From Epiperipatus broadwayi (lineage: Eukaryota; Onychophora; Udeonychophora; Euonychophora; Peripatidae), in contig JAQFVV010000273.1 of NCBI GenBank assembly GCA_028023455.1, positions 385,489 to 449,488 on the forward strand: a DNA stretch of 64,000 nucleotides. The letters run 5' to 3'. Both the position numbers and the translations under genes were made by a program. The notes below the pieces were generated by a model that had not been told where the DNA came from, did not search any database, and was given only the letters and a program-made list of their open reading frames with translations. How positions within the stretch are numbered: the first letter of the stretch is position 1; each line of letters begins with the position of its first letter. This document shows positions 28,404-38,541 of this stretch, piece after piece.

Positions 28404-31400
28404 ATGTCATTGAATATTGGAGGTGTAAACATCAGGGGTTTGAATTCCTTAGCAAGGCTTTTTGCTCTTACTGGACATACAGTGCCTAGGTGAAACAAAG
28501 CTGCATTGGAACTCAAACAACAAGATCAACGACACCCTCAGCCAATTTGGAGTCTTTCAATATTTACCTGAAAACACTGCCCAATCAGGTGTAGCAATTC
28601 TAATCAATAAAAAACTGAAAATAAACAGTACCAGAACACTTCCCATGGACAATGAACTAATTATCACAGAAATAACTATCGAGAATTTCACCCTGATCCT
28701 AGCCTATATATACTTGAGAAGAGGTGCCAAAGCAGCTACATCATTAGTTAACAAAATCAATTCCATTGTGGCATCAACGGTGCCACCAGTCATATTGTTT
28801 GGTGATTTCAACATGGCATATAGTAAATTCACCCTTAAATTCTTGCACTTGATCAATTGTGTGCTGCTGAGTGGGGAGAGATGCTTCCCAGAAAACTCCT
28901 ATTCCTTCTACACTCAGCAGTATCACTCACTTATAGATTTATTGTTCTATAGTCCACAACTTCATCATATCCTACATGCTTCATTCCAATTGGTACCATA
29001 TTCTGATCACTTGGCCATGTTGATATCTCTCAACCTAAACCAGGTGCTTTTAACTTCACTTCAACAGTCTAGAACCATCAGAATGCTAAACAAAGCCAAC
29101 ACACCTGAGTGGATTTTCTCTAAGGCCTACATTATGTTCCATAAAATAGGCCTTCTGTCACTACCACCTGTCCATGCATGGTTGGCCTTTATAGGTGTGC
29201 TGAGTGGTCTGATCGACACCTTCACAGCTACTCAATAGGCAATCAGGTTGCTCAGTGACAGCCATGGGAGCTAGTGTCAGGGAGATCATGAGTCTAAAGG
29301 GTCAATATAGAGTAAAAAAGGGGGTGTTGCCACAATACATAGCAGTAAAGAGGGCCAAAGTACATCTGGCAGCACAGCACAACTGGACACAAAGTTATCT
29401 CTGGTGAGAAATTGGTGCCAGGAAAAGACCCACACCCTCCATGATCATCATAAACAAATACATTTACATAGGACAAGCAATGTTACACAAAATTTTCATG
29501 CATTTTAAGGATAAGTTACAATGTGAGCCATTCAGTGTAGGAGACTTTTGGTGGAAAGAAGAAGAGGTGGGCAATCATGGAATTACACAAGACCTCATCA
29601 TGCAGAAGCCGCTGGATTATGCTGAGAAAACACATCCTGGACTACATGGGATCCCAAGGTTTGTCTTGGTCCACCTATGCAGGTTCACTGCACCTGTGGT
29701 ACAGGGGCTAATTGGTGTATTGGCAGGGAGGTACCAGCCCATCCCTGACCTGTATCTGATTGCCCTTGTGCCCTTCCTAAAAAAACAAGTGAACCCACCT
29801 GATTTTACAAACTTGGGTCCAATCTCTATGACACCACTCTTGATTAAATCTATCAAATCAATAATAAAAGACAAGATTCAGCAGCAGCTGCTTGTTAAAA
29901 TTTCCAGGCATCAATTTTTCCACAAGTGTCATTCTACTGGAGATGCTGTTTACAAATTCATGGTAACGTTTGACTACATCAGGGAAAAAAGAAAATCTTT
30001 ACCAGTAGTTGTCAAGTTAGACTTTGCAGCAGCCTTTGACTTTGTGGTGCTGGCTCAACTCTTTGCAGTTCTCAGGCACTATGGAGTTCCATTGGTCTAC
30101 ATTAATATAATCGCTAATTTGCTTCTCAATAGAAGTATGTATATATTTTTAGATGGATCTTTTTCCCCTGGATTCCAACCACACATCTGCATACCACAGG
30201 GATCACTGCTAAGCACCCAGTGTTTCATAACATATATTGACCCCTTCTTGAAAGAGGTGGAGAAAAGGCTGCCTGGAGTATTTATCCCAGCACTGGGGGA
30301 GATAATTCACCATATATCATATATGGACAATTATAACCATCATCCTCCCATCTGCGAAGCATCTTCCCCAGATACATTTGCTTCTAGAACAGTGTGTCAT
30401 CAAGTACCATCTGAAAGTAAATCCAGCAAAGACAGAAATCTGGAAGGCCTGCAGTGGCAAAACCATTACATCTAATTTCACAAGTGCACCCCAAAATTTT
30501 CTGGGGCTGCCAGTGGTGTTGTCATGGTCAGCAATGAGACATCAGATAGAATCCATGCTACTAGAAAGGGCCAGCAATGTGGATGGCACCTTATCCCTGA
30601 TCTCCCTGTCACTCCCAAGCAAGGTGACACTGTTGAATATGCTGGTATTCCCAAGAATTACATATTATTCTACCATTTATTAGGCTTACCAGGACCTTCC
30701 AAAATAAAATAGGGTCACAGTGCACAAAAGTGTTATGAAAATCATCACCTGGTAGAATTGTTTGTATAGGCCTCAATAGAATGAGAAACCCAAGGACTTA
30801 AATGGTCTTGGTCTGCATGACATTCAGGTGCTGTTTATGCAGAGGACAATAGCTACTCTGAGGGTATATAATGATCTACAAGATAGAAGCCAACATTTCC
30901 CTTCAGTTGAACCCACTGATATCCCACCACCCAACAATACCCCACCACCTAACAAAAACAGGTGGGTAGCAAAAATGGAGGATCACGTGGCAGGGTTCAT
31001 ATCTGCCAAAGAAGATCTTTTTGAAAGGAAGATTAGGTAATGAGATGCTTACAAACTCATGCATCCTAGTCAGCAGAGTAACCCAGTCAGGCTAGAATTA
31101 ACCTTAAAGTCATTGATAAAAAAGTCCAGACACTGGTTGTTGGACGTCAGCCTACTAAATTTTATTATCAAATTCAGTCTGGACACTCTTCCAACAAGTC
31201 CATTCTTGGTAGATCATAGGGGATTTAAATGCATTTCTCCCATCTGCTCATTGTGCAACCAGGAGGAGGAAGATATTGATCACCTTATTTCTCGTTGCTC
31301 AAAATTCAGAGACATGGAAATGAGATTAATATCTAGTATCAGGTCAGGATGTTCTTAGATACTGGACATCAGTGAGCCACTGAGAACTGGAGAACTTGCT

Positions 31401-31652
31401 ATAATTCAAATGGCATTCATAATTCTCTTTGCAAAGTGGCTGACCAGGTGTCACAGTGTTTTTCGAGACAACTCGGCAGACCCATGGCCAGTCTTCAAGA
31501 AACACCTTTGCGATCTAAAAAACAGAGACTTTCTAATAACATCCCACAAACTGTATGCAGACACATGGGAACAGATTACTCTGGATGAGCCGACAAACAT
31601 AGACAAAGACAATCGTATGTTTGCATTTGATTTCATAAATGTAATGTCATAG
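28404..31652 (+). pseudogene. LINE ORF2 (AP endonuclease, RT, CCHC)
   Basis: Starts about 30 bp after ORF1 (MSLNIGGVNIRGLNS), with a frameshift before 28462. Endonuclease motifs: LGETKLHWN, FGDFNMAYS, SLIDLLFYS, YSDHLAML. RT region in 29441-30475: HKCHSTGDAVYKF, KLDFAAAFDFV (motif A), IPQGSLLS (motif B), YMDN at 30320-30331 where YADD is expected. The post-RT segment passes through 30378-30683 with FLGLPV. The C-terminus has CSLCNQEEEDIDHLISRC (31241-31294), the CX2CX7HX4C zinc motif of this superfamily. Enzyme would nick DNA and prime reverse transcription. Loss of the second catalytic Asp plus frameshifts makes it inactive. Confidence 0.8.
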
Positions 31653-31716
31653 TTTTCTTTTCTTTCTATGTTTACCTCAACAACAATATGTAACTGTCAA
31701 TTGATTTTCTTGTTAT

Positions 31717-31742
31717 GTAAACTAATGAATAAATAAATCTCA

Positions 31743-31780
<38 letters not shown>

Positions 31781-31806
31781 TGAGATTTATTTATTCATTA
31801 GTTTAC
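31717..31806. repeat. Perfect 30-bp palindrome around (TA)n at LINE 3' end
   Basis: The last 30 bp of the LINE (31717-31746) recur as an exact reverse complement at 31777-31806, with a TA tract between them, so the whole 90 bp is a palindrome. More TA repeats follow (31805-31826, 31871-31888). Confidence 0.95.
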
Positions 31807-32199
31807 ATATATATATATATATATAGTAAAGAAGTATAAAGTTTAAAACAGACAATAAAACTTTTTAAATTATATATATATATATATTGGGTATAGCTTG
31901 AAATTTTGTAAGTTATTTCCACACTTATGTATAAAATAATATTATATAAAAGTATTGATTTACTTGTGTGTGTGGACATCCAATAAATCCATATAAAATC
32001 ATTTATTTTCTATGGATTGTCTTTTACTTCACCAGTGTCAGCTATTTCTCTACTTAATTTATGTTATTTTATTACCTCTGGTAATACAGACCATATACTG
32101 CATTAATCACGGTCTATTTGGATGCCATACTTGCTTTGTTTTTTTTTATTATTATTATTACTATATATTTGAAAATTCTATGATCAGAAAGTTGATATT
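31807..32199. other. Spacer before the Penelope-like element
   Basis: Contains short TA tracts and a TTA run (32146-32160). It may include the 5' leader of the Penelope-like element, but no conserved motif is visible. Confidence 0.35.
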
Positions 32200-33956
32200 T
32201 AATTGATTTTGAATAAAAGTTTAAAAAAGAAAGAAAAAATTGTTATTAATCCTGCTGAGATTAAACATCTTAAAAATAAGTTAATTGCTAATGATGCGAT
32301 CATTTCTCATGAAGACAAAGCTGGTAGGTTTGTCATTATGAAAGGAAATGAATTCAAAGAGAAAATGGATAGAGAATTAAATAATGGTAAATATATGTTT
32401 TTTAGATAAAGATCCAGGTAATTTGATTAAAAGAAAATTGATAAATATTATGAAGAAAATGGTTAATTTAAAAATTTTTAATAGAGTAGATTATTTAAGA
32501 TGCTATCCTAATAAATTTCACATCAGCTAAGATGTTTGTGAATATTAAGACTCATAAAGATGGTTTTGCTTTAAGATTTATTTTTTTGATTTTACAGGTA
32601 GTGTTGTAGAAAATATTTCTAGAGTCTTGAACAATTTTTGAAAACAATTTGTTGATTTTGGTCATTACATAGTTTATTCTTCTTTTGAGGCGTTTGATAA
32701 GATTAATAATTTAAAAATGGAAAGTAATTGGGTATTTGACTGTTTAGCTATTGAAAATATGCATCAGTCTGTTAATAGGTTAAGCAGTATTGATATTCTT
32801 ATGTCTGCATTGATTAAAAAAAGTTCTTTATCAAAAAATAAAATTAAGGTAATTAAAGATTTGCTTTTGTTATTGGAATATTTTATGTATTTTATTTATA
32901 AAAGTAATTTTTATAAGATTAAGAAAGAGTGGATAATAGGTTATATTATTCTCCTTTAGTATGTTCAGTTTATATTAATTATATGGAAGAGGAAATTATT
33001 ATTAAAAAAAATGCTTATATGTAAAGTTATTTGTCAGATTTGTTGATGATTGTTTTTTTGTAGTTGAGAATGATAAATTGAAAGAATTTGTAAATGAGTT
33101 TAATTGTTTTGATCCTTCTATAAAATTTGTGTTAGAAGGAGGGGGGTGAGATTTTGGTAAGTTAAAATTTTTAGATCTTTTGGTGATTAGAAATGTAGAG
33201 ACTAATTGTTTACTGTGCAGTCATTTTGTTAAAAGTAAAGAATTAAGATCTATAATTAAACCTGATAGCTATCAGTCTGTATCTCATAAAGTAGTTGATT
33301 TAAGGAATTATTGTCATTGGAGTAATAGATTAAATGATTCTAGTGGGGTAGCTTTGTTTCAGAAATATTAATATTATAAAGATTACTTGAGGATTGGGTA
33401 CTCTGATAAATTTGTTAGCAGTATTTTGTTTAATAGTAATGTTTGTAAGGATGTAAAGGTTAAAGAAAAATATTATTTTATTTCTTTGCCATTTAAATTG
33501 TCTTCTTATAAAATTATATGTACAAATAGTAAATTGTTTGGAAATAAGAAAATTGCTTGGAAAAGGGTCATTACATTGAATAATTTATTAAATAATACAA
33601 AGAATTTTTTTAATAGAAAGATTATTCCTGGTGTAGTATATTTTATCCCTTGTTTTGTTTGTAAGAAGGTCTACTTAGGTCAGAATAGTTTGAGTTTAAA
33701 TGAAAGAATAAAGGTTCATAAAAGTAGAGTTATTTAGTTCTGCTTTGCATGTCCATGAAAAAGATACAGGCCACACAATTGATTTTGATGAAGCTAAGGT
33801 TGTCTTCTTTGAGAGAAATGAAATCAAAAAAAAATAATAAATAAAGAATCTTTATTATTGAAAATTTATTATTCTGAAGCAATTAATTTATTTAAGAGTT
33901 CTTTTAATATTAAGGGTGGATGGGAAGTGAATGGATTTGTGGGTAATGTTTAATAT
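32200..33956 (+). pseudogene. Penelope-like element: RT plus GIY-YIG endonuclease
   Basis: Pieces in order match a Penelope-like polyprotein: IKHLKNKLIANDAIISHEDK then AGRFVIMKGNEFKEKM (32245-32370; compare ADKGGxxVIM), KMFVNIKTHKDG (about 32528-32563; compare K-THK), YSPLVCSVYINYMEEEI (about 32944-32995), VRFVDDCFFV with the catalytic DD (about 33033-33062), GKLKFLDLLVIRN (33158-33190). The GIY-YIG domain reads GVVYFIPCFVCKKVYLGQNS then LSLNERIKVHKSR (33630-33735). Coding text continues to KGGWEVNGFVGNV near 33950. At least six stops or shifts make it inactive. PLE enzymes use telomere-like RT plus a GIY-YIG nickase for insertion. Confidence 0.85.
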
Positions 33957-34072
33957 TATATATATATATGTCCAAAAGATGGCGCTATCTCCAAAACCGC
34001 CGAACAAGTGTAAGATTTGTTTTACATAAACGAAAAAAGAGTCAGAAATTAACTACCTCTTTCATTTGCTCA

Positions 34073-34119
34073 CTCCCAGATCAGCTGATTTCAAGCTGGT
34101 TTGCTATCCTCAGTGGGAG
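34073..34119 (-). ncRNA. Type I hammerhead ribozyme, inverted unit
   Basis: On the minus strand: stem I strand CUCCCA, core CUGAGGA, weak stem II (AGC/GCU closing loop AAACCA), GAAA, tiny palindromic stem III (AUC/GAU around AGCU), cleavage site UC, stem I strand UGGGAG. All invariant core bases are present. Sequence identical to the direct-unit ribozymes. Confidence 0.8.
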
Positions 34120-34524
34120 ATAGAGTATAGAAACTAGATCTAAAACACTGACTCTCAAGTGTTTATGCAAAACGTTTCTATCAGATTGCAAGCGTGAATT
34201 TTTCAGACCGGAAAAGTCTTCAAACCCAGCCTAGCAAGCTAGATATTTATATGGGTCTGATCTCAGTTCAGAATCACCATATAATAAAAGTCTCTGCAAT
34301 ATATATCATTGCAAGAAAACTCTAAAGGTACATTTATGAAAAAACAAATACAAGTTAATCACGTAACCTGCTATCACTTGTTATCAGACCCATATAAATA
34401 TCTAGCTTGCTAGGCTGGGTTTGAAGACTTTTCCGGTCTGAAAAATTCACGCTTGCAATCTGATAGAAACGTTTTGCATAAACACTTGAGAGTCAGTGTT
34501 TTAGATCTAGTTTCTATACTCTAT

Positions 34525-34571
34525 CTCCCACTGAGGATAGCAAACCAGCTTGAAATCAGCTGATCTGGGAG
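34525..34571 (+). ncRNA. Type I hammerhead ribozyme, unit 1
   Basis: Stem I: CUCCCA (34525-34530) pairs with UGGGAG (34566-34571), 6 of 6. Core CUGAGGA (34531-34537) fits the CUGANGA consensus. Stem II is short: AGC with GCU around loop AAACCA, with a U-U at the position next to the core. Then GAAA (34552-34555). Stem III is AUC/GAU around AGCU. U at 34564 and C at 34565 form the H17 cleavage site, so the predicted cut is after 34565. An outer stem I helix is possible: CUCU (34519-34522) with AGAG (34584-34587). Cleavage in successive units would release 418-nt monomers. Activity is predicted, not shown. Confidence 0.85.
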
Positions 34572-34942
34572 TGAGCAAATGAAAGAGGTAGTTAATTTCT
34601 GACTCTTTTTTCGTTTATGTAAAACAAATCTTACACTTGTTCGGCGGTTTTGGTATAGCGCCATCTTTTGGACATAAATAACAAGTGATAGCAGGTTACG
34701 TGATTAACTTGTATTTGTTTTTTCATAAATGTACCTTTAGAGTTTTCTTGCAATGATATATATTGCAGAGACTTTTATTATATGGTGATTCTGAACTGAG
34801 ATCAGACCCATATAAATATCTAGCTTGCTAGGCTGGGTTTGAAGACTTTTCCGGTCTGAAAAATTCACGCTTGCAATCTGATAGAAACGTTTTGCATAAA
34901 CACTTGAGAGTCAGTGTTTTAGATCTAGTTTCTATACTCTAT

Positions 34943-34989
34943 CTCCCACTGAGGATAGCAAACCAGCTTGAAATCAGCTGATCTGGGAG
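34943..34989 (+). ncRNA. Type I hammerhead ribozyme, unit 2
   Basis: Exact repeat of the unit-1 fold, 418 bp downstream. Predicted cut after 34983. Confidence 0.85.
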
Positions 34990-35360
34990 TGAGCAAATGA
35001 AAGAGGTAGTTAATTTCTGACTCTTTTTTCGTTTATGTAAAACAAATCTTACACTTGTTCGGCGGTTTTGGTATAGCGCCATCTTTTGGACATAAATAAC
35101 AAGTGATAGCAGGTTACGTGATTAACTTGTATTTGTTTTTTCATAAATGTACCTTTAGAGTTTTCTTGCAATGATATATATTGCAGAGACTTTGATTATA
35201 TGGTGATTCTGAACTGAGATCAGACCCATATAAATATCTAGCTTGCTAGGCTGGGTTTGAAGACTTTTCCGGTCTGAAAAATTCACGCTTGCAATCTGAT
35301 AGAAACGTTTTGCATAAACACTTGAGAGTCAGTGTTTTAGATCTAGTTTCTATACTCTAT

Positions 35361-35407
35361 CTCCCACTGAGGATAGCAAACCAGCTTGAAATCAGCTGAT
35401 CTGGGAG
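35361..35407 (+). ncRNA. Type I hammerhead ribozyme, unit 3
   Basis: Exact repeat of the unit-1 fold. Predicted cut after 35401. Confidence 0.85.
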
Positions 35408-35778
35408 TGAGCAAATGAAAGAGGTAGTTAATTTCTGACTCTTTTTTCGTTTATGTAAAACAAATCTTACACTTGTTCGGCGGTTTTGGTATAGCGCCAT
35501 CTTTTGGACATAAATAACAAGTGATAGCAGGTTACGTGATTAACTTGTATTTGTTTTTTCATAAATGTACCTTTAGAGTTTTCTTGCAATGATATATATT
35601 GCAGAGACTTTGATTATATGGTGATTCTGAACTGAGATCAGACCCATATAAATATCTAGCTTGCTAGGCTGGGTTTGAAGACTTTTCCGGTCTGAAAAAT
35701 TCACGCTTGCAATCTGATAGAAACGTTTTGCATAAACACTTGAGAGTCAGTGTTTTAGATCTAGTTTCTATACTCTAT

Positions 35779-35825
35779 CTCCCACTGAGGATAGCAAACC
35801 AGCTTGAAATCAGCTGATCTGGGAG
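35779..35825 (+). ncRNA. Type I hammerhead ribozyme, unit 4 (truncated unit)
   Basis: Exact repeat of the unit-1 fold. The unit is cut short downstream at about 35981, but the ribozyme itself is complete. Predicted cut after 35819. Confidence 0.85.
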
Positions 35826-35981
35826 TGAGCAAATGAAAGAGGTAGTTAATTTCTGACTCTTTTTTCGTTTATGTAAAACAAATCTTACACTTGTTCGGCG
35901 GTTTTGGTATAGCGCCATCTTTTGGACATAAATAACAAGTGATAGCAGGTTACGTGATTAACTTGTATTTGTTTTTTCATA

Positions 35982-36130
35982 TATATATATATATATATAT
36001 ATTGTGTAGTTTTAGTAGTTCCTTACACTTGAGAAGTCTGCTTGTAGCAGTGAAACCTTTGGTAGTGTTTTAATATTATTTTTATGATCGTCTGGTTGAA
36101 TTTTGGGTTTGGGGTAGTTTTGATTATATA
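35982..36130 (+). other. Probable Penelope-like 3' tail with degenerate hammerhead-like hairpin
   Basis: After the array and a TA tract, 36018-36068 reads CUUGAGA, a hairpin CUGC-UUGUA-GCAG, then GAAACC-UUU-GGUA. This resembles the hammerhead-like hairpin found near Penelope-like element ends, but the core CUGAUGA is altered (CUUGAGA). It probably continues the element whose coding part ends near 33956, meaning the satellite lies within that element's 3' region. This junction is inferred. Confidence 0.4.
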
Positions 36131-36162
36131 TATATATAGATATATATATATATTGAGTTGTA

Positions 36163-36181
36163 TAAAGACATTGAGTTGTAG

Positions 36182-36212
<31 letters not shown>

Positions 36213-36231
36213 CTACAACTCAATGTCTTTA
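36163..36231. repeat. 21-bp perfect palindrome around (TA)n
   Basis: 36163-36183 and 36211-36231 are exact reverse complements (TAAAGACATTGAGTTGTAGT type arm) with a TA tract between. Confidence 0.95.
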
Positions 36232-37054
36232 TTTCTTCAAAATAATATATGGAAACTTACAAATAAGTATTAAAAAATACAATAATTAAAATTTGTTAAA
36301 GAACAAAAAATATATATGGCACTTACAACCGCTTTCAACTATCTTTGTAGTATTGTCACTAATAATTTGGAAGGTCAATTTTGCCATAATTCCATGATTT
36401 TAACATTTACTGTCTGCCTACTGATTATGTCCTGCTTTTATTTATATATTAACATTGCTTCCTTGATTTTGCTTTTATTATTATTTTTTTTCATTTTACA
36501 ATATTTTTACATTATTATAATTGAAATCAAAACCATTTATACATGATTTATTCTGGGCATAAAAAAAGAAGCTGATAAATTATCATTATCTTTAGAATTT
36601 TATTCATATTTTGAACTCTTAAATAACAACAAGTGTGCTTTTGTTCTATTCCCCGATGTGCCTCTCAACTCACCGATATATCCACTAACACACCTACAAA
36701 TTCATTTAGAAATGATACAAATTTATTTGTAAATAAAGTTTTATCTTTACAGTTATTCATTGATTTATCTAATGTAGGTGATAAATAAAATTCAATGTCA
36801 CATACACCTATATAAATTTTCCTTATGAAACTTTTCTGTTGTTTCAACATATATTGTATTGATATCCAAATTTTATTATCAGAAGAATTAACATTATCAT
36901 TAATGTTACTTTTATTTTTGTATTTATATTTCAAATTAAGTTTTTTATAGTATAATAAATATGATCATAATTATATCCAACATTAACAATTCATGAAAAT
37001 ACATTTCAATATTTTTGCCTTTAACCGATGAATATTTACAAAAAAATTTTTTTC
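36232..37054. other. Unassigned AT-rich DNA
   Basis: A minus-strand frame at 36665-36934 (89 codons, starting MKYKYKNKSNINDN) lies downstream of PLE text on the same strand. It shows no GIY-YIG or other motif, so it is left unassigned. Confidence 0.3.
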
Positions 37055-37160
37055 TCAAGTGTCATGGCATCAGTTGGGAAGTGAACCTGCTAACCCGGGA
37101 CAACTGCTTGTAAGGCAGCCATTACTGACTTATCGACCACCAATGCTAGAACTTAAAGCT
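37055..37160 (-). repeat. tRNA-derived SINE, copy 1
   Basis: On the minus strand an A-box-like TGGTCGATAAG (37129-37139) is followed by GCCTTACAAGCAGTTG and a B-box-like GGTTCACTTCC (37077-37087). The tail GATGCCATGACA is shared with the plus-strand copy at 39690-39800, so the two form one family. Confidence 0.6.
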
Positions 37161-37189
37161 TGCCATTTTATGTAACATTGATACTCTTG

Positions 37190-37384
37190 TTTCATATGGA
37201 ATGTAGCCTCTTTTTGCCATTATAGCAATCAAGTTTATCTCTGTTTCTAGGTATTTTAAAATCTAAAAATTGAACACACATTAAATTTTCATCTCTTTTA
37301 ATCCATCTTAAGCCTTTTATATTATTTAATTCATCACACAAATCTTTAATAGTATTTAACTTTCCACATACAAAAACATCATCA

Positions 37385-37437
<53 letters not shown>

Positions 37438-37646
37438 TTTGTATGTAGAAAGCTAAATATTATTAAAAAAATTTTGATGAATTAAATAATATGAAAGACG
37501 TAAAATGGATTAAAGCAGATGAAAATTTAATGTGTGTTCAATTTCTAGATCTTAAGATAACTAGAAACATTTATAAACTGGATTACTATATGACTATTAA
37601 ACCAATAGCAAAAAGAGGTTACATTCGAGTACAAGTGATTTGTTAG
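37190..37646. pseudogene. Two inverted Penelope-like RT fragments around (TA)n
   Basis: The left arm (about 37190-37388) reads on the minus strand YIDDVFVCGKLNTIKDLCDE, then IKGLRWIKRDENLMCVQFLD. The right arm (about 37434-37646) reads on the plus strand the same segment: VCRKLNIIKK, then MKDVKWIKADENLMCVQFLD and YMTIKPIAKRG. The motifs are the Penelope-like RT catalytic DD region and the following FLDL block. Arms match at most positions but are clearly diverged, so this is an old inverted duplication, or two copies joined at a TA tract (37388-37434). Confidence 0.75.
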
Positions 37647-37679
37647 AAAACAAAATTGAAAGATTTTAAGTGTTTTTGG

Positions 37680-38090
37680 TACTGTGTCATTAATCCTCAG
37701 GTTTAAATCCACAAGTTCTTCATTTATCCAGTTTTCACTGGATGGCCTGTGGTTATTTTCATCTGTTACAAATATGTTGTTGGTATCATTTTCGTCTGCA
37801 CTCTTAAATCCTGTAGGTTGGTTCACATTAGCATTCTTGTTGTCATTACATTTTGCCAAATTTGATTTTGCTATATTTGCATATGTTTGTTGCATGCTGT
37901 CATTGGTGGGGATTGATATATTCATTTTTCCACTATTTGAAGCTAAGCATTTTTGTGTATTTTTATTATCATTATGTTTTACTGAATTTATTTTTGCTGT
38001 ATTTGCATATGTTTTGTTATTGTTGTTGGTAGAAATCAAATAAACCAGCACTGAGCAGCTTGCAGCCATGAATTCATGTGCATACACCAT
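37680..38090 (-). pseudogene. LINE ORF1-like fragment with internal two-fold repeat
   Basis: A minus-strand frame starting MVYAHEFMAASC contains KTYANTAKINSVKHNDNKN and, 30 residues on, QTYANIAKSNLAKCNDNKN, an internal duplication. The TYANxAKxN block resembles the SYADKVKNS block of the LINE ORF1 at 26 kb, so an ORF1 origin is likely. Downstream text NWINEELVDLNLRIND ends at the PLE junction near 37650. Function unknown beyond this resemblance. Confidence 0.4.
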
Positions 38091-38541
38091 GCCATTGTTG
38101 TATTTTGATGTTAATCTGATTCATTTTGAAAAAAAAACAAATTTGCTTACCTTCTGAATGAGAGTTCCTTTTCAAATAAATAGATATAGCTGTTGAATTT
38201 TGTCAGCAAATGTTTTATTACTATTTGTTTTTGTTTTCTGAGAACTTTGCCACGATTACAATTTTGGGGAGAGGACTGGTCGTTTATGCTTTTATTTCCT
38301 AATTTATCTTTGGATATATCTTATACAATTACTTTTGAGGAGGGTGCAGATACATATGTACATATTACTTTTGTGAGATTTACTTTCTGTAATTTGTGTT
38401 CTAAAAAAAAAAAAAACAAAAAAAAAAAAACACTGGAAAACATAGTAAACTCATTAAGACAAGAAATATATAGTTAATGTTTGTATTACTATTATTACTA
38501 CTGTTTCCTATTGCATTGCCAAATGTATATTATATAATATT
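38091..38541. other. Unassigned spacer
   Basis: AT-rich with two poly-A runs near 38402-38430. The frame at 38193-38477 shows no family motif. Confidence 0.3.

Larger units (their letters stand above)
25792..31746 (+). mobile_element. Tx1/L1-type LINE, nearly full length but inactive
   Basis: One plus-strand element with a 5' tandem duplication, an ORF1 carrying zinc knuckles, an ORF2 with AP endonuclease, RT and C-terminal CCHC domain, and a short 3' region ending AATAAATAAATCTC against a TA tract. ORF order and domain content match the L1/Tx1 superfamily. It resembles the element at 44.9-50.3 kb but the sequences are clearly different. Multiple frameshifts and a mutated RT active site indicate a dead copy. 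The 5' and 3' boundaries are inferred. Confidence 0.75.
33968..35981. repeat. 418-bp satellite array carrying hammerhead ribozymes
   Basis: One inverted unit (33968-34384) is followed head-to-head by direct units starting CAGACCCATATAAATATC at 34385, 34803, 35221 and 35639 (the last truncated at about 35981). Period is exactly 418 bp. Units are almost identical: unit 1 differs from units 2 and 3 at one visible site (TTTTATTATA versus TTTGATTATA). The inverted unit shares the unit-1 variant and has a 1-2 base change near 33990. Both ends abut TA repeats. Each unit holds one hammerhead fold. It splits the Penelope-like element's 3' region. Layout matches animal retrozyme or hammerhead satellites; that role is inference. 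Confidence 0.9.

Noticed and set aside
34385-35981. CRISPR-like direct repeats
   Set aside because: The units are 418 bp with no spacers, in a eukaryotic context; this is a satellite array.
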